From assembly GCA_018676675.1 (NCBI GenBank), contig JABHEG010000187.1, forward strand, positions 1 through 33,308: a stretch of DNA of 33,308 nucleotides, read 5' to 3'. The notes beneath the pieces were generated by a model that was given only the letters and a program-made list of their open reading frames with translations, was not told where the DNA came from and did no database searches. Shown here piece by piece: positions 13,341 through 23,059 of the stretch. The stretch comes from Lentisphaerota bacterium (GTDB lineage: Bacteria; Verrucomicrobiota; Lentisphaeria; Oligosphaerales; JABHEG01). Each line of letters begins with the position of its first letter. Within the stretch, counting starts at the first letter, position 1. The position numbers and the translations under genes are program-made.

Positions 13341-16094
13341 ATGCAGAGAACCATACCGTCCTTGATTGCTGTCCTTGCCCTGGCGATCACAACGAGCAGT
13401 GCGCAGATCACCGATGACTTCTCGCAAAAGGGCTGGGAGCTATCCCCCGGCACGCCTGGCACGCTCTCGTGCGAGAAGGGGGCTCTGACCATCGAAGACA
13501 AAGCCGCCCCCCCCGGCTATGCGACGGCCAGCAAGACCTTCACGGTCGATACCGACACATGCCCTCTCTTTCTGGTCAGCGTCACGCAAATGAGCGGGAA
13601 CGGCTCGGTGAAACTCATCCGGATGCGCCCCTTCGAAAAGAAGGTCGCCCTCACCATCAACAGCCCTGGACTCTACGCCGTGGACATGCACAAGAGGTTC
13701 GGCTGGAAAGGCGTCCAACAGATACAGGTATGCCTCTACGCCAGCGGGGACGAGGAGAGCATCACGTTCGACTACGTGACGTTCGCGTCAGCTCTCACAG
13801 CGGCGGACCAGACGCGAATCAAGGAACAGAAGGCGGCAGGGAACTACAAGCTGAAGGCCCTGGAACCGTTCGCCGTGGTACCGCTTTTCCAGAGCTGCTC
13901 CTACTACTTCAAGAGCGCCAAGCGCGAAGCACTGTCGGTGCAGTTCCGCAAGGAAGGCGGGAAGTGGCAGCGCGCCTTCCAGCCCCCCTTCATCAAAGAG
14001 GATGCCATGTATCGCGGGAGTATCGTCGATCTGAAGGAGGACACGGCGTACGAGTTGTGGATTGTGGGGGAAGCCGATACGACGTTGGCGCAAGAGTCAT
14101 TCCGCACCTGGTCCAGCACCGTACCCGTCGCCAAGACAATCGTCCTGGACGAGACGAACTTCGACGGCCACCTGACCATCGGCGAAGCGGGCACGGCCGA
14201 CGGCTGGATCAAGGTCACGGCCAAGCCCGGATTTGTCCTCAGGAACGACCGCACGACTCCCCTAATCAGTCTCTACAAAGCACGATTCGTTCTGCTGGAA
14301 GGGCTGACCTTGCGCGGGGGCCTCAAGGACGCCATCCAGATAAAGCGATGCACGCACGTGCGCGTCGCCAACTGCGACATCGCCGGCTGGGGGCGAATCG
14401 GCACCCAGCGCTTTGATCTTGACGGTAAGTTCTACACGGACAGTGGGCATGCCATCAACTGGGACACGGCCATCCTCATCAGCCGCAGCGTAGGCACGGT
14501 TGTCGAACGATGCTACGTCCACGATCCGGTCAGCACGGCCAACTCCTGGTACTACTCCCACCCCTCCGGTCCTCAAGCCGTGGGCATCGACAAACCCCGG
14601 TCCACGGTGCTACGCTACAACGATTTCATCGGCAGTGACCGGCATCGCTGGAATGATGGTGTGGAGGGCTCCGGCAACTTCCACGTGGATGGCGGGTTCA
14701 ACCGCGATGCGGACATCTACGGGAACCTCATCTGCTTCGCCAACGACGACGCCGTCGAAATCGATGGAGGCCAGACCAACGTCCGCGTCTTCGACAACAA
14801 GTTTGAGGGGTGTCTCTGCGGAGTCAGCATCCAAGGCTGCATGTCCAGCCCGTCGTACGTCTTCCGCAACCTGCTGGTCAACATGGGTGATGAGCGCGGG
14901 GTCGGTGGGCAGACCATCAAGACGTCGGCCGGCCCCAACGGCAAGAGCGCGGTATCCTACATCTTCAACAACACCTGCTATGGCCCGTCGGGCGACCTTC
15001 GCCTGGTGCACAACCTGCGCATCGTCGCGAAGAACAATGTCTTCGCGGGGAAAGTCGCCATCCGAGGACGTGAGAAGAGCCATCAGTCGGAATGCGACTA
15101 CAATTTGCTCTCCACGGGCGAAGAGGGCGTGGAGGCCCACGGCATCCTCGCCGCGCCCAAGTTTGTGGATCCCTCAAGAGCGCTTTTCGAACTCCAGGAC
15201 GACTCGCCCGCCATCGGGGCGGGGATCCCTATCGACAACTTTGCTCCCGGTCCGAACGGACACGTCGACTTGGGAGCCCTGCCTCACGGTGCCAAGCGCA
15301 TTCTCCCCCGACGGCCAATCCCGGTGTCTCTCGACGTGTCCCAGCTGAGCTTCTCCGCCGAGGATGGCCAGGCAGGCACCACGGCTACGGTGACGGCAGT
15401 TGTCGGAGGAAAGGGCTTCTCAAGTCCCTTCACCACCCGCCAGAACGACGCGTTCGACTGGTTCCGCGTCACGCCTGGCGAGGGCATGCTGGAATCGGGC
15501 AAGAAGGTGCGTTTCACCGTAACACTCCTGCCCGGAAAAGTGACACAGCGGCCCGTCTACAGAGGCGCTTTCCTTATCCGACTCGCCAACGGCTACTCGC
15601 GCGGAGTGATGGTCTACGCCAAGACGAACGTCCAAGCCCCCGTCAAACCGACGCGGGAGGACGTCTTCGTTCAGTACCTCGAAGCGGAAGCGCCAACCGG
15701 CGGGAACGTGCGTCCTCCCGTGACTGACGCCGATGCCTCGGGCGGAAAGTACGTGGTGGTGGCAGAGGAGACAGGGGTGCCCCCGTCTGAATACCGCTTC
15801 AGTGTCCCCAGGGACGGCAAATACTTCATCCTGATGCGAGTGCGTTCGGAGCCCCCCGTCGGCACCCACGACTCGGCAAGAATCGCTCTGGACGGCGCCC
15901 CTGTGAAGGACGCACACATGCGCAGCAAGACCTCTTGGACCTGGACGCTCGCCGCGCAGAATAGCAAGAGTCACCTTGCGCGCCTCCAAGCCCTCCCGCT
16001 AACTGCGGGCGAGCACACCTTCCGGCTCGGCCCCCGCGAGGGAATCCATGTTGATCTCATTGCCGTCACGGACAATCCGAGTCTCTTTGACTGA
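13341..16094 (+). CDS. Secreted right-handed beta-helix protein with C-terminal binding domain, candidate polysaccharide lyase
   Basis: A 917-residue protein with a clear signal peptide (SLIAVLALAITTSSAQ, cleavage about residue 22). The order is an N-terminal beta-sandwich (about 25-150), a FN3-like segment (about 170-255, ending with EDTAYELWIVGEAD), a parallel beta-helix (about 265-640), a further beta-sandwich, and a C-terminal galactose-binding/CBM-like domain (about 775-917, beginning YLEAEAPTGGNVRPP). The helix shows repeating asparagine- and glycine-rich turns such as CTHVRVANCDIAGW, VVERCYVHD, ADIYGNLICFANDDAVEIDGG, VRVFDNKFEGC and YIFNNTCYG, and a closing VDLGALPHG block common in secreted PVC-bacterial beta-helix proteins. 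Such helices house pectate/alginate-type lyases and GH28-like hydrolases, but I do not recognise a family-specific catalytic set. It sits between two YetA/PcRGLX-like genes and has an AGGAGA ribosome-binding site. Confidence 0.75.
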   Translation: MQRTIPSLIAVLALAITTSSAQITDDFSQKGWELSPGTPGTLSCEKGALTIEDKAAPPGYATASKTFTVDTDTCPLFLVSVTQMSGNGSVKLIRMRPFEKKVALTINSPGLYAVDMHKRFGWKGVQQIQVCLYASGDEESITFDYVTFASALTAADQTRIKEQKAAGNYKLKALEPFAVVPLFQSCSYYFKSAKREALSVQFRKEGGKWQRAFQPPFIKEDAMYRGSIVDLKEDTAYELWIVGEADTTLAQESFRTWSSTVPVAKTIVLDETNFDGHLTIGEAGTADGWIKVTAKPGFVLRNDRTTPLISLYKARFVLLEGLTLRGGLKDAIQIKRCTHVRVANCDIAGWGRIGTQRFDLDGKFYTDSGHAINWDTAILISRSVGTVVERCYVHDPVSTANSWYYSHPSGPQAVGIDKPRSTVLRYNDFIGSDRHRWNDGVEGSGNFHVDGGFNRDADIYGNLICFANDDAVEIDGGQTNVRVFDNKFEGCLCGVSIQGCMSSPSYVFRNLLVNMGDERGVGGQTIKTSAGPNGKSAVSYIFNNTCYGPSGDLRLVHNLRIVAKNNVFAGKVAIRGREKSHQSECDYNLLSTGEEGVEAHGILAAPKFVDPSRALFELQDDSPAIGAGIPIDNFAPGPNGHVDLGALPHGAKRILPRRPIPVSLDVSQLSFSAEDGQAGTTATVTAVVGGKGFSSPFTTRQNDAFDWFRVTPGEGMLESGKKVRFTVTLLPGKVTQRPVYRGAFLIRLANGYSRGVMVYAKTNVQAPVKPTREDVFVQYLEAEAPTGGNVRPPVTDADASGGKYVVVAEETGVPPSEYRFSVPRDGKYFILMRVRSEPPVGTHDSARIALDGAPVKDAHMRSKTSWTWTLAAQNSKSHLARLQALPLTAGEHTFRLGPREGIHVDLIAVTDNPSLFD

Positions 16095-16117
16095 GTCTCA
16101 AGAGTAAGCGGACCGCA

Positions 16118-16146
16118 CCTGAACGACACGACACTCAGCGTTCGGG
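16118..16146 (+). promoter_or_regulatory. Inverted repeat in the spacer before the secreted YetA/PcRGLX-like gene
   Basis: CCTGAACG (16118-16125) can pair with CGTTCGGG (16139-16146) with one wobble, around a 13-nt loop. The 89-bp spacer also holds the downstream ribosome-binding site GAGGAGA. No T-run follows the stem. It may be a weak attenuator or an operator, or it may be chance. Confidence 0.25.
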
Positions 16147-16183
16147 ATGCCGACGATCAATAGCCCTGAGGAGAAACGTTGAC

Positions 16184-19100
16184 ATGAACTGCAACTATAG
16201 CATTGAGAAACGACTGGTCATTGGCCTATTGCTAGGCGGGATCGCCGTCGGCAACGCTGCGCCCCTCTCAATCGATCCCCCGGCAGGTAGCGTTCGTGTG
16301 ATCCCGGAACCGACGATCGAGTACACGGTCAACGTCCTGCCGAATCCGGGCTTCGAACGCGGGATTGGCAACGCACTGCCGGAGTACTGGAGTCGGTTCG
16401 GACAACTGAATCGCGGTTGCCCGGGAAGCGCCTTGGTGGAGGGGGCCGCGTTCGAGGGCACGCGCTGTGCACGACTGGCAGCGGGAGAGACACTGCGCGT
16501 CCCAACGGAGGTGATGCGCGTGCGACGGGGCAAGGATACGGCGGTGGACGGGCGTGAACCCTATGTACTGTCCGGTTACATGCGCCGGGCTAACGGTACG
16601 TCCGGAAAAACCACCTGTACACTGGGCCTCTGGGGACAAGTCGATGTGGATGACGGCAACCCGAGGCCGGAGCTCTTTGAAACGACATGTGCACCCACCG
16701 ATGAATGGCAACGGTTCGAGCTGCCGGTTCTGATCGATCTGGTGTTGAAGATCAATCGCTGGGGAATCATGGGCGCTCTGTTCGAGGCACGCGTCAGTGC
16801 CGTAGGCGGTGACGTGCTACTGGACGCGCTACAACTGGAACACGGCACTGCTGCTACAGCATACGCAGGCGAAAGCACTATGTCCCTCACAGTGCCTCCT
16901 CCGGCACCGGCAATCGACGACTTGGCGTATGTCGTGCGCGCTTTGCAGGCCCCGCCGGCCGGTGCAGACCTGGCAGGTGCAAAGGGAGATGTTCGACTCA
17001 CCGTTCAACGGCTCAATTCGGCATCCACTCGATGCGTTGCGACCGGCACTGTGCTCTTTCCCCGTGGCACGCTTTTCCGGAAGGATCGTGTGCGGCTGTT
17101 CGATGCAACCGGCACGCCCGTCCCTGTGCAGACTCAGGTCCTGGCCCGGTACGCGGCGAACGGGGCCATCCGCAGCCTGTATGTGGCGTTCCCTGTGGAC
17201 GGGGACGCCCGAGCCGTGGATTTCACGTTACGACATGGTGTGGCTTCCGCGAGGGAAGCCGCCAGGAAACGCGTTGCGGTTCAGGCTACAGCCGACGGCG
17301 TGGTGGTGAACACCGGCGTGCTCAAGTTTGCGTTGAGCAGGAAGGGATTTCGCCTCTTTGACAAGGCCTGGCTCGACGCGAACGGGGACGGTACATACGC
17401 TGATAGCGAATGCGTGCTGGAAGCGGAGGGCACGGATGGTTTGGCGGTGATCGATGATGGTGGCACGCGTTGGGAGTCACAGCATGACACGCCGACGCTC
17501 GTGGTCGAGCGCGCGGGGCCCGTCGAGGCCGTGATCCGGGCTCAGGGCTGGCATCGTGACGCGGCAGGACAGGCAAAGATGGGGTACATCGTGCGTGTGT
17601 TCGCGTATGCGGGGTCTGCGGAAGTCAAAATCGAGCATACCTTCGAGAACCTGACGCGCTCCGGCGCGCCCGAGACCGGGCTGCGCGGTATTGCTCTCGC
17701 CCTACCCTTCCGTCACATCGCTCAAAGCCACGTGCAAGCGGGCGGAAGGCGGTTGCCGATGGGCCCCGAGTTCTACGCCCTGCAGACCGCGATCGACAAC
17801 GACCTGCGCGGCACCGTTGTGACACCTGATGACCTGCGCGCCACGGTGACCCGGGCAGGCAAGACGGCGACCGAGGTCCGCAAACTCGACGGGCAGTTCA
17901 GCTTCGACACTGGCCGGGCAGCGATGGCGTTGCGCATCGAGGATCTCGGCGCCAACTACCCTCTGGCCGTCCGGGCCGATGACGATGGCGTGACCGTCGA
18001 GTTGTGGCCGACGCGTGGCGTGAAAGCCCTGCTTCTGACTCACGGCATGGCCAAGACACACCGGTTCTGGCTCGGCTTTGCGGGAAAACATGAAGCCCTC
18101 ACGACACTCCCGGGGACCGCCCGAACTGTCACCGATCCCGCACATATGCTGGCGAGTGGAGCGATCACCTGGGGCGTGACACCCGAGCAAAGCACGTTCA
18201 AGGATGTCGATGCCATGCTGAAACGCAGCTTTGACCTGCAGGCGGCGGTCATGGATGTGGTGTTCCCGATCGGCAAGTTCAACGTCGGCGACCTTCCGCA
18301 CCACCACACGGCACAAGGCTGGGGTAACAGCGAAACGGCACGGTCCCGGAACTGGCTCACCCAATACCTGCGCACCGGCGACCTGCGCGCACTCGCTGTT
18401 GCCGAGCGCACGATCCGCCACACCGTGGATGTGGATGTCGATCACGTGCACGGGAACCAGTACACCCACAACATGCATCATGCGCTCGGGGGTACGTCCC
18501 ATGTCTGCCATGACTACCCGGAGATCATGAGTACCCACTATCTGCTGACCGGTGACCTACTCGTGCTGGACATCAATCGCCGCAATGCCGCCAGCTGCCG
18601 CGGGTGGGCGGTTGACCGATGGAAGGAATGGCGACAGGGCCGAGCTCACGGATGGCCTGCCTGGCATGTCGCCGAGATGTGTGACGTCACCTGCGAGAAG
18701 GCTAACCTGGATGGCGCCTTGACCATTGCCCGACGGTTTCGTGAGAGTATCAAGGTCACCGATGGCAAGCGGACGTCTCTGTCCGGCAAAGGTGGGCTCC
18801 TGTACGGCGGGACCAATCTCAATGCACTGATGCGCATCCATCGTTCTACCGGGGATTCGGATGCGCGCTCTTCATTTCTGGAAGAGATGGACCACACAAT
18901 TGAGCAGGCCCGTGCTGAAGGTGGCTGGCAGTTCGGGAACCGATTCTCGGTCATGGCCGATCCCATGGTCTACGCCTGGCGCATCACCGGCGACCGCACC
19001 TACATCGAACGCGGAATAGAAGCGCTGGAGACGGCAGCTCGTTCCACTGACCGTTACCTCGTGAACTGTCTTCCCCTGATCGCGGCAGCCGCGGAACTGG

Positions 19101-19786
19101 GAATCAAGCCGTCCACGCAGCCGGACTACCTGCGCTGGGGCTTCAAGCGTAAGCACACCATGTACATCCTTGCCCCCGGGGACAAGCCGTTTCGGGGAAC
19201 GTATCAACGCCGGGGAGCAACCAAGGAAAGCGAATGGTGGTTCAAACTGCATGATCCCGACGGCCAACCCGCACTGGACCGTGTGTTCAAGCCGATGAAG
19301 GAGGCCAAGGCCACGTTCGAGGTTCCCGCCCACGGCAAGACCGGAGCATGGCGTCTGGAGGTGCACCAAGGCTACCCGGCGATGGTTGATTTTGCATTCC
19401 CCGAAGCCAAAGGCGCTGTGCTGCAAGTCGACCCGGGAATGGGGCGCTTTCTGTGTGAATCCGCCCGTTACTGGTTCCGCGTTCCTGACAGTGTGAAGTC
19501 ATTCCGTATCGCCATGAGGAAGTACTACGGAAATGGCACCTGCGGGCTCGCGGTCTACGCACCCGATGGGCAGCTCGTTCAAGGCTGTCGCTGGACCCCC
19601 AGGGCGAAATACGATCAGCGCACCTGGCACGAACTGGACATCACCGTTCCAGGAAGCATGCGAGGCAAGCTCTGGACGATGGTCGTGGCACTGTACGATG
19701 GCCAGTACCAGCTCCGCATGGAGGGAGTACCCCCATTCGTCGCGCTGACCCCGAACGCCTACTTCCTGCCCGAGAACCATGAGTAG
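16184..19786 (+). CDS. Secreted CBM + YetA/PcRGLX-like protein, candidate rhamnogalacturonan exolyase
   Basis: A 1200-residue exported protein. The signal peptide is LVIGLLLGGIAVGNAA (residues about 11-26). A carbohydrate-binding-like jelly roll follows (about 45-225: NPGFERG..LPEYWSRFG and an ending DVLLDALQLEHG.AATAY, as in CBM4/9/22-type modules). Next comes a RIFT-barrel segment (about 265-365: TGTVLFPRGTLF, then PVPVQTQVLARYAANGAIRSL), a beta-sandwich (about 365-640) and an alpha/alpha-toroid (about 660-990) with HTAQGWGNSETARSRNW, HVHGNQYTHNMHHALGG and GWPAWHVAEMCD. The last 200 residues are another beta-rich domain. The domain order is that of the 770-residue protein at 11008 with a binding module in front and a tail behind. 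Lyase action on RG-I or a related uronan is inferred. The ribosome-binding site GAGGAGA is strong. It ends the long + strand run, 15 bp from the convergent gene. Confidence 0.75.
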   Translation: MNCNYSIEKRLVIGLLLGGIAVGNAAPLSIDPPAGSVRVIPEPTIEYTVNVLPNPGFERGIGNALPEYWSRFGQLNRGCPGSALVEGAAFEGTRCARLAAGETLRVPTEVMRVRRGKDTAVDGREPYVLSGYMRRANGTSGKTTCTLGLWGQVDVDDGNPRPELFETTCAPTDEWQRFELPVLIDLVLKINRWGIMGALFEARVSAVGGDVLLDALQLEHGTAATAYAGESTMSLTVPPPAPAIDDLAYVVRALQAPPAGADLAGAKGDVRLTVQRLNSASTRCVATGTVLFPRGTLFRKDRVRLFDATGTPVPVQTQVLARYAANGAIRSLYVAFPVDGDARAVDFTLRHGVASAREAARKRVAVQATADGVVVNTGVLKFALSRKGFRLFDKAWLDANGDGTYADSECVLEAEGTDGLAVIDDGGTRWESQHDTPTLVVERAGPVEAVIRAQGWHRDAAGQAKMGYIVRVFAYAGSAEVKIEHTFENLTRSGAPETGLRGIALALPFRHIAQSHVQAGGRRLPMGPEFYALQTAIDNDLRGTVVTPDDLRATVTRAGKTATEVRKLDGQFSFDTGRAAMALRIEDLGANYPLAVRADDDGVTVELWPTRGVKALLLTHGMAKTHRFWLGFAGKHEALTTLPGTARTVTDPAHMLASGAITWGVTPEQSTFKDVDAMLKRSFDLQAAVMDVVFPIGKFNVGDLPHHHTAQGWGNSETARSRNWLTQYLRTGDLRALAVAERTIRHTVDVDVDHVHGNQYTHNMHHALGGTSHVCHDYPEIMSTHYLLTGDLLVLDINRRNAASCRGWAVDRWKEWRQGRAHGWPAWHVAEMCDVTCEKANLDGALTIARRFRESIKVTDGKRTSLSGKGGLLYGGTNLNALMRIHRSTGDSDARSSFLEEMDHTIEQARAEGGWQFGNRFSVMADPMVYAWRITGDRTYIERGIEALETAARSTDRYLVNCLPLIAAAAELGIKPSTQPDYLRWGFKRKHTMYILAPGDKPFRGTYQRRGATKESEWWFKLHDPDGQPALDRVFKPMKEAKATFEVPAHGKTGAWRLEVHQGYPAMVDFAFPEAKGAVLQVDPGMGRFLCESARYWFRVPDSVKSFRIAMRKYYGNGTCGLAVYAPDGQLVQGCRWTPRAKYDQRTWHELDITVPGSMRGKLWTMVVALYDGQYQLRMEGVPPFVALTPNAYFLPENHE

Positions 19787-19801
19787 CCATGGAGGGGCGT
19801 G

Positions 19802-22800
19802 TCATCGCAGGGCGGTGAACACGCGGGTTTGGCCAGCGGCAAAGGGCATGGGGCCCTTGGTTACGTGCTTCTCGATGGCCTTGTCGAATTCGACGCGAAG
19901 TTCGGATACAACACCGCGCAGCCCCTGTGGGCTTGGCAAGACAATATCAGTCGGTTCGGCACGGTCGGAGGCCACGATCCATACGGCGCGGCCCTTGAGC
20001 ATTCGCCCACAGGTACTGAAGCCCTCCGCCATGTCGTCCCAGTCCGCAATCGGGATCCCCTGAGTGAACACGGGCTCGTGTGTGTTCACGGTCAGTATGG
20101 CACGAGCGACCGCGGCCAAATCGGCCGCGTCAAAGCCATGGTGCGTGTAGTAGGTCACCCCCATCCCGCCGGCGAGCAGGCAGCTGAGTGCCTCGCGGAA
20201 CTGCGCTTCAGCCGGTTTCTCGCCCATGTTCCCCGGTTGCAGCCAGGGGATGTTGTCACTTCGAGCCATCGTGCTGCGGTCCGCCTCGATGCGGGTCTGA
20301 ACCGCGGCCGGATCCACCGTGTAGATGCTTGGCATGGCGAAGTCGAGGGTGTCAGGATAGAGGCTGTCGAACGGGAGCACAGGATAGCGCGTTGCTGAGG
20401 GATGTATTGCGTAGGATCCCATGCGAAACTCCGGGCCTCCCTGTGCTCTGCGGACGGCCTCCAGGCGGTCACGCAGCATGCCGTAGATCTCCGTTCCCAG
20501 GCGTGCCGCCAGGGCTGTGTCGGACTCCCCATCCTTGCGCTGAGCGCAACAGCGTGTGCATTCCCCGATTTGCGCAACGGATGACCAGTGCACCTCGCAG
20601 TCGAGGAAGACCCAGTGCCCCGGATGGAATGCGAAGCCTTCGGCGATCAAGTCCAGGTGCTCATCCAGCAGAGGACCGCGGTACGACGGACACAAATGTC
20701 CGGGCTTCCCGGTCGGGAGCTGACAGAGGAGCTCCGGGTGCTTCTTCTTCTGGGCCTGAAGAGCGTGAATTGGGGAGAAATTGTAGACGATCTCGAACCC
20801 CTTCGCGTCCGCGGCCCGCAATGCGTCCTTGAGGTCCTCACCGAGCTTGCCTGCCTGACGTTTGAAGTAGGGCATCGCGGTAAAGCCGCAGTGTGCCAGA
20901 AGATCCAGCACGGTGTCCCGGTTACGTGTCCAGAAGCTCTGACTCATCCAGTCCAGGCTGACGTGGGTCTGTTTCGGTCGCGGTGCCGCCGGCATGTCTA
21001 CAGCCCGGAACTCGAGCGCGACCATCGGTTGTTCCCCACTCTCCCAGCGCGAGCCCAGTCTAGCGGGGGCGGACCAATCTGCGGGTTGGTCGGTGCGCCA
21101 GAACAGGTACATCCAGAACTTCTCGGATAGGCCGCGCGCCTCGATCTCGTAGCGCAGGTAGCGGGAATCGCCTTCGACGATCTCTTTCGGCTCCGGAGCG
21201 GGCACGGGCCTGCCGCCGTAGCGCTCGTTGATCATTGTCTTGGTCAAGACGACTTCGGGCGGCAGATCCAGAATGAGAGTGACGAGGGCACGCTTGTCTG
21301 GCAGTGTGTTGCGCCCACCGATGCAGCTCCAGCTCTCCACCGGCCCGGCGAACCACTGTCCCTTCAGAGGGTAGGCCGTGTACCGATCCGGACCGAAGGG
21401 GAAAACCACCGGCCGAGAAACGGGGGAGCCCGGTTTATCCTGGGCAACGAAATGGTCTGCGGCCAACACAAATAGCTCATCGGACGCGCAAAAGCTGCCG
21501 TCGAACTGAACCATGAACGCGACATAGCGGCCACGTGTCCGGAGGTCTCTGAAACGTAGCGCGTGCATCCAAGCACGGCCTTCCTCGGCGGGTACACCGA
21601 AATCAGCGTCATCCATCGTCTTCCGGTACAGCCCAACGCGGCGATATGTCTCACCATCTGCACTGACCGCAACCCCGACTTGCTGCGGAAACCGCAAACC
21701 GCCCTGTTCTCGTCCGCCCAGGAAGCGACCGGTGATCTCACCGATCCCTTGAACGGCTCCCAGGTCAACCACAAGGTTCACTCCGTGATCACCGTGCCAC
21801 GCCACGCATTGGCGCTCGAACCAAACGCGTTCATCCCGACGGGCGGACAGAGCTCCATCCGTCAGGTCAGTGAGATCCCCGTCGTCGGCCGTGAGACGAT
21901 AGCGTGGTTCAGCTGAGAACTGGTAGGGCTTTCCCTGAGCGAGATTGGTGCGTGTGGCGAGGAAGGCCAGGCGTGGATCATAATCGCTACCGCCAACAGC
22001 GTCAAAAAAGCCCAGGATCTCGTCCTCATGGCCACGAATCAAGCCCGATGTATGCGTTCCGCCCGGAACTTCGCGATACAACACATCGTAGCCGGGGACC
22101 ATCATGGCCTTGACGAACTGACGCGAGTGCTCTGTGGGGACCACCGTGTCGCTGTCGCCATGCAGGACGAAGACAGGAACCTTGGCAAAGGCGTCGATTC
22201 GCGTCACTGCCGACTGTGCCTGGTAGACCTCCGGAACGGACTCCGGTGTCCCTCCGAAGGCCTTGCTCAAAGACTCATGGTAGCGGCCCGCATTGTAGAA
22301 CTGAGTGAAGTCCGTAACCCCGAAGATATCGCACACCGCGCACACCCGAGCGCCATGGTGTACGGCAAACGTGAGCGCCCCCCCGCCCCCCATGCTCATC
22401 CCCATGACGAATACACGTTCGCGGTCGATCGGGTGTGACTTGAGCGTCCGGTCAAGCAAAGCGTTGAGCACGCGCCGGGCCCGGGCGTTCATCCAGCTGT
22501 CCGTGCCCAGATGTGGCACGAGCACGAAGTAACCGCGCGCGGCGGCCTGTTTGCGGAACGTGTCGAGTGCGGGTGTCAGCCACTGGCGTCTGTGCGTGCC
22601 GCCACGTCCATGCAGGAACACGATGAGGGGGTGCTTCCTCCCGCGGACCACGGTGCCCGGTTGCTCAAGCAGGTAAGGTTCAGGTTCTGTTTCTCCCGGA
22701 GGGACGAACGAACCCTCATCGGCAACGACCTGAGTGATGCACGCGAACAGGGCTCCCGTGAATAGTGAGATGAAAACAAAACGCGAACGATCAAGCTGGT

Positions 22801-22804
22801 ACAC
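19802..22804 (-). CDS. Secreted alpha/beta-hydrolase esterase fused to discoidin-like and barrel-like domains
   Basis: A 1000-residue protein. The GTG start follows GAGGAG at proper spacing; the signal peptide is FVFISLFTGALFACITQVVA (cleavage about residue 28). Domain 1 (about 40-275) is a polyhydroxybutyrate depolymerase/CE1-like alpha/beta-hydrolase: oxyanion HGRGG, nucleophile S137 in GMSMGG, D219 in HGDSDTVVP and H251 in PGGTHTS. Domain 2 (about 290-445: NLAQGKPYQFSAEP, VNLVVDLGAVQGIGEITGRF) resembles F5/8-type discoidin carbohydrate-binding modules. A beta-rich linker follows, and domain 3 (about 620-1000: CGFTAMPYF, VFLDCEVHW, DFAMPSIYT, GGMGVTYYTHHGFD) has the alternating strand pattern of a TIM-barrel glycosidase-like domain, family unrecognised. 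It may remove acyl or feruloyl groups from pectin side chains. It is convergent with the gene ending at 19786 and divergent from the sigma operon. Confidence 0.75.
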   Translation of the reverse strand: MYQLDRSRFVFISLFTGALFACITQVVADEGSFVPPGETEPEPYLLEQPGTVVRGRKHPLIVFLHGRGGTHRRQWLTPALDTFRKQAAARGYFVLVPHLGTDSWMNARARRVLNALLDRTLKSHPIDRERVFVMGMSMGGGGALTFAVHHGARVCAVCDIFGVTDFTQFYNAGRYHESLSKAFGGTPESVPEVYQAQSAVTRIDAFAKVPVFVLHGDSDTVVPTEHSRQFVKAMMVPGYDVLYREVPGGTHTSGLIRGHEDEILGFFDAVGGSDYDPRLAFLATRTNLAQGKPYQFSAEPRYRLTADDGDLTDLTDGALSARRDERVWFERQCVAWHGDHGVNLVVDLGAVQGIGEITGRFLGGREQGGLRFPQQVGVAVSADGETYRRVGLYRKTMDDADFGVPAEEGRAWMHALRFRDLRTRGRYVAFMVQFDGSFCASDELFVLAADHFVAQDKPGSPVSRPVVFPFGPDRYTAYPLKGQWFAGPVESWSCIGGRNTLPDKRALVTLILDLPPEVVLTKTMINERYGGRPVPAPEPKEIVEGDSRYLRYEIEARGLSEKFWMYLFWRTDQPADWSAPARLGSRWESGEQPMVALEFRAVDMPAAPRPKQTHVSLDWMSQSFWTRNRDTVLDLLAHCGFTAMPYFKRQAGKLGEDLKDALRAADAKGFEIVYNFSPIHALQAQKKKHPELLCQLPTGKPGHLCPSYRGPLLDEHLDLIAEGFAFHPGHWVFLDCEVHWSSVAQIGECTRCCAQRKDGESDTALAARLGTEIYGMLRDRLEAVRRAQGGPEFRMGSYAIHPSATRYPVLPFDSLYPDTLDFAMPSIYTVDPAAVQTRIEADRSTMARSDNIPWLQPGNMGEKPAEAQFREALSCLLAGGMGVTYYTHHGFDAADLAAVARAILTVNTHEPVFTQGIPIADWDDMAEGFSTCGRMLKGRAVWIVASDRAEPTDIVLPSPQGLRGVVSELRVEFDKAIEKHVTKGPMPFAAGQTRVFTALR

Positions 22805-23059
22805 GCGATGTACTCCTCATGCTGCTTCTCCACTGCGCAAACTGCTCGTCTGAACTCAAACGGGGACTCCCGATTGGAGCTTTCTGCCCGCCAACGAGCA
22901 ATAATCGACCAGGGGTCGCTTTGAAGGCTCGTCTACAATAGTGTCAGCCCTGACGGTTTCGCCCAAGCCGCCATCCTCGCCCACGACCGTGAAGCGGGCA
23001 GGCAACCCCACAGTTCCATTGAACCATTCGGGCTGTTCACTACACTTACCTGCAGAGCC

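Noticed and set aside
22911..22939. Sigma-70 promoter for the ECF operon using TACAAT as -10
   Set aside because: No acceptable -35 lies 16-18 bp upstream; the nearby TTGAAG is only 7 bp away.
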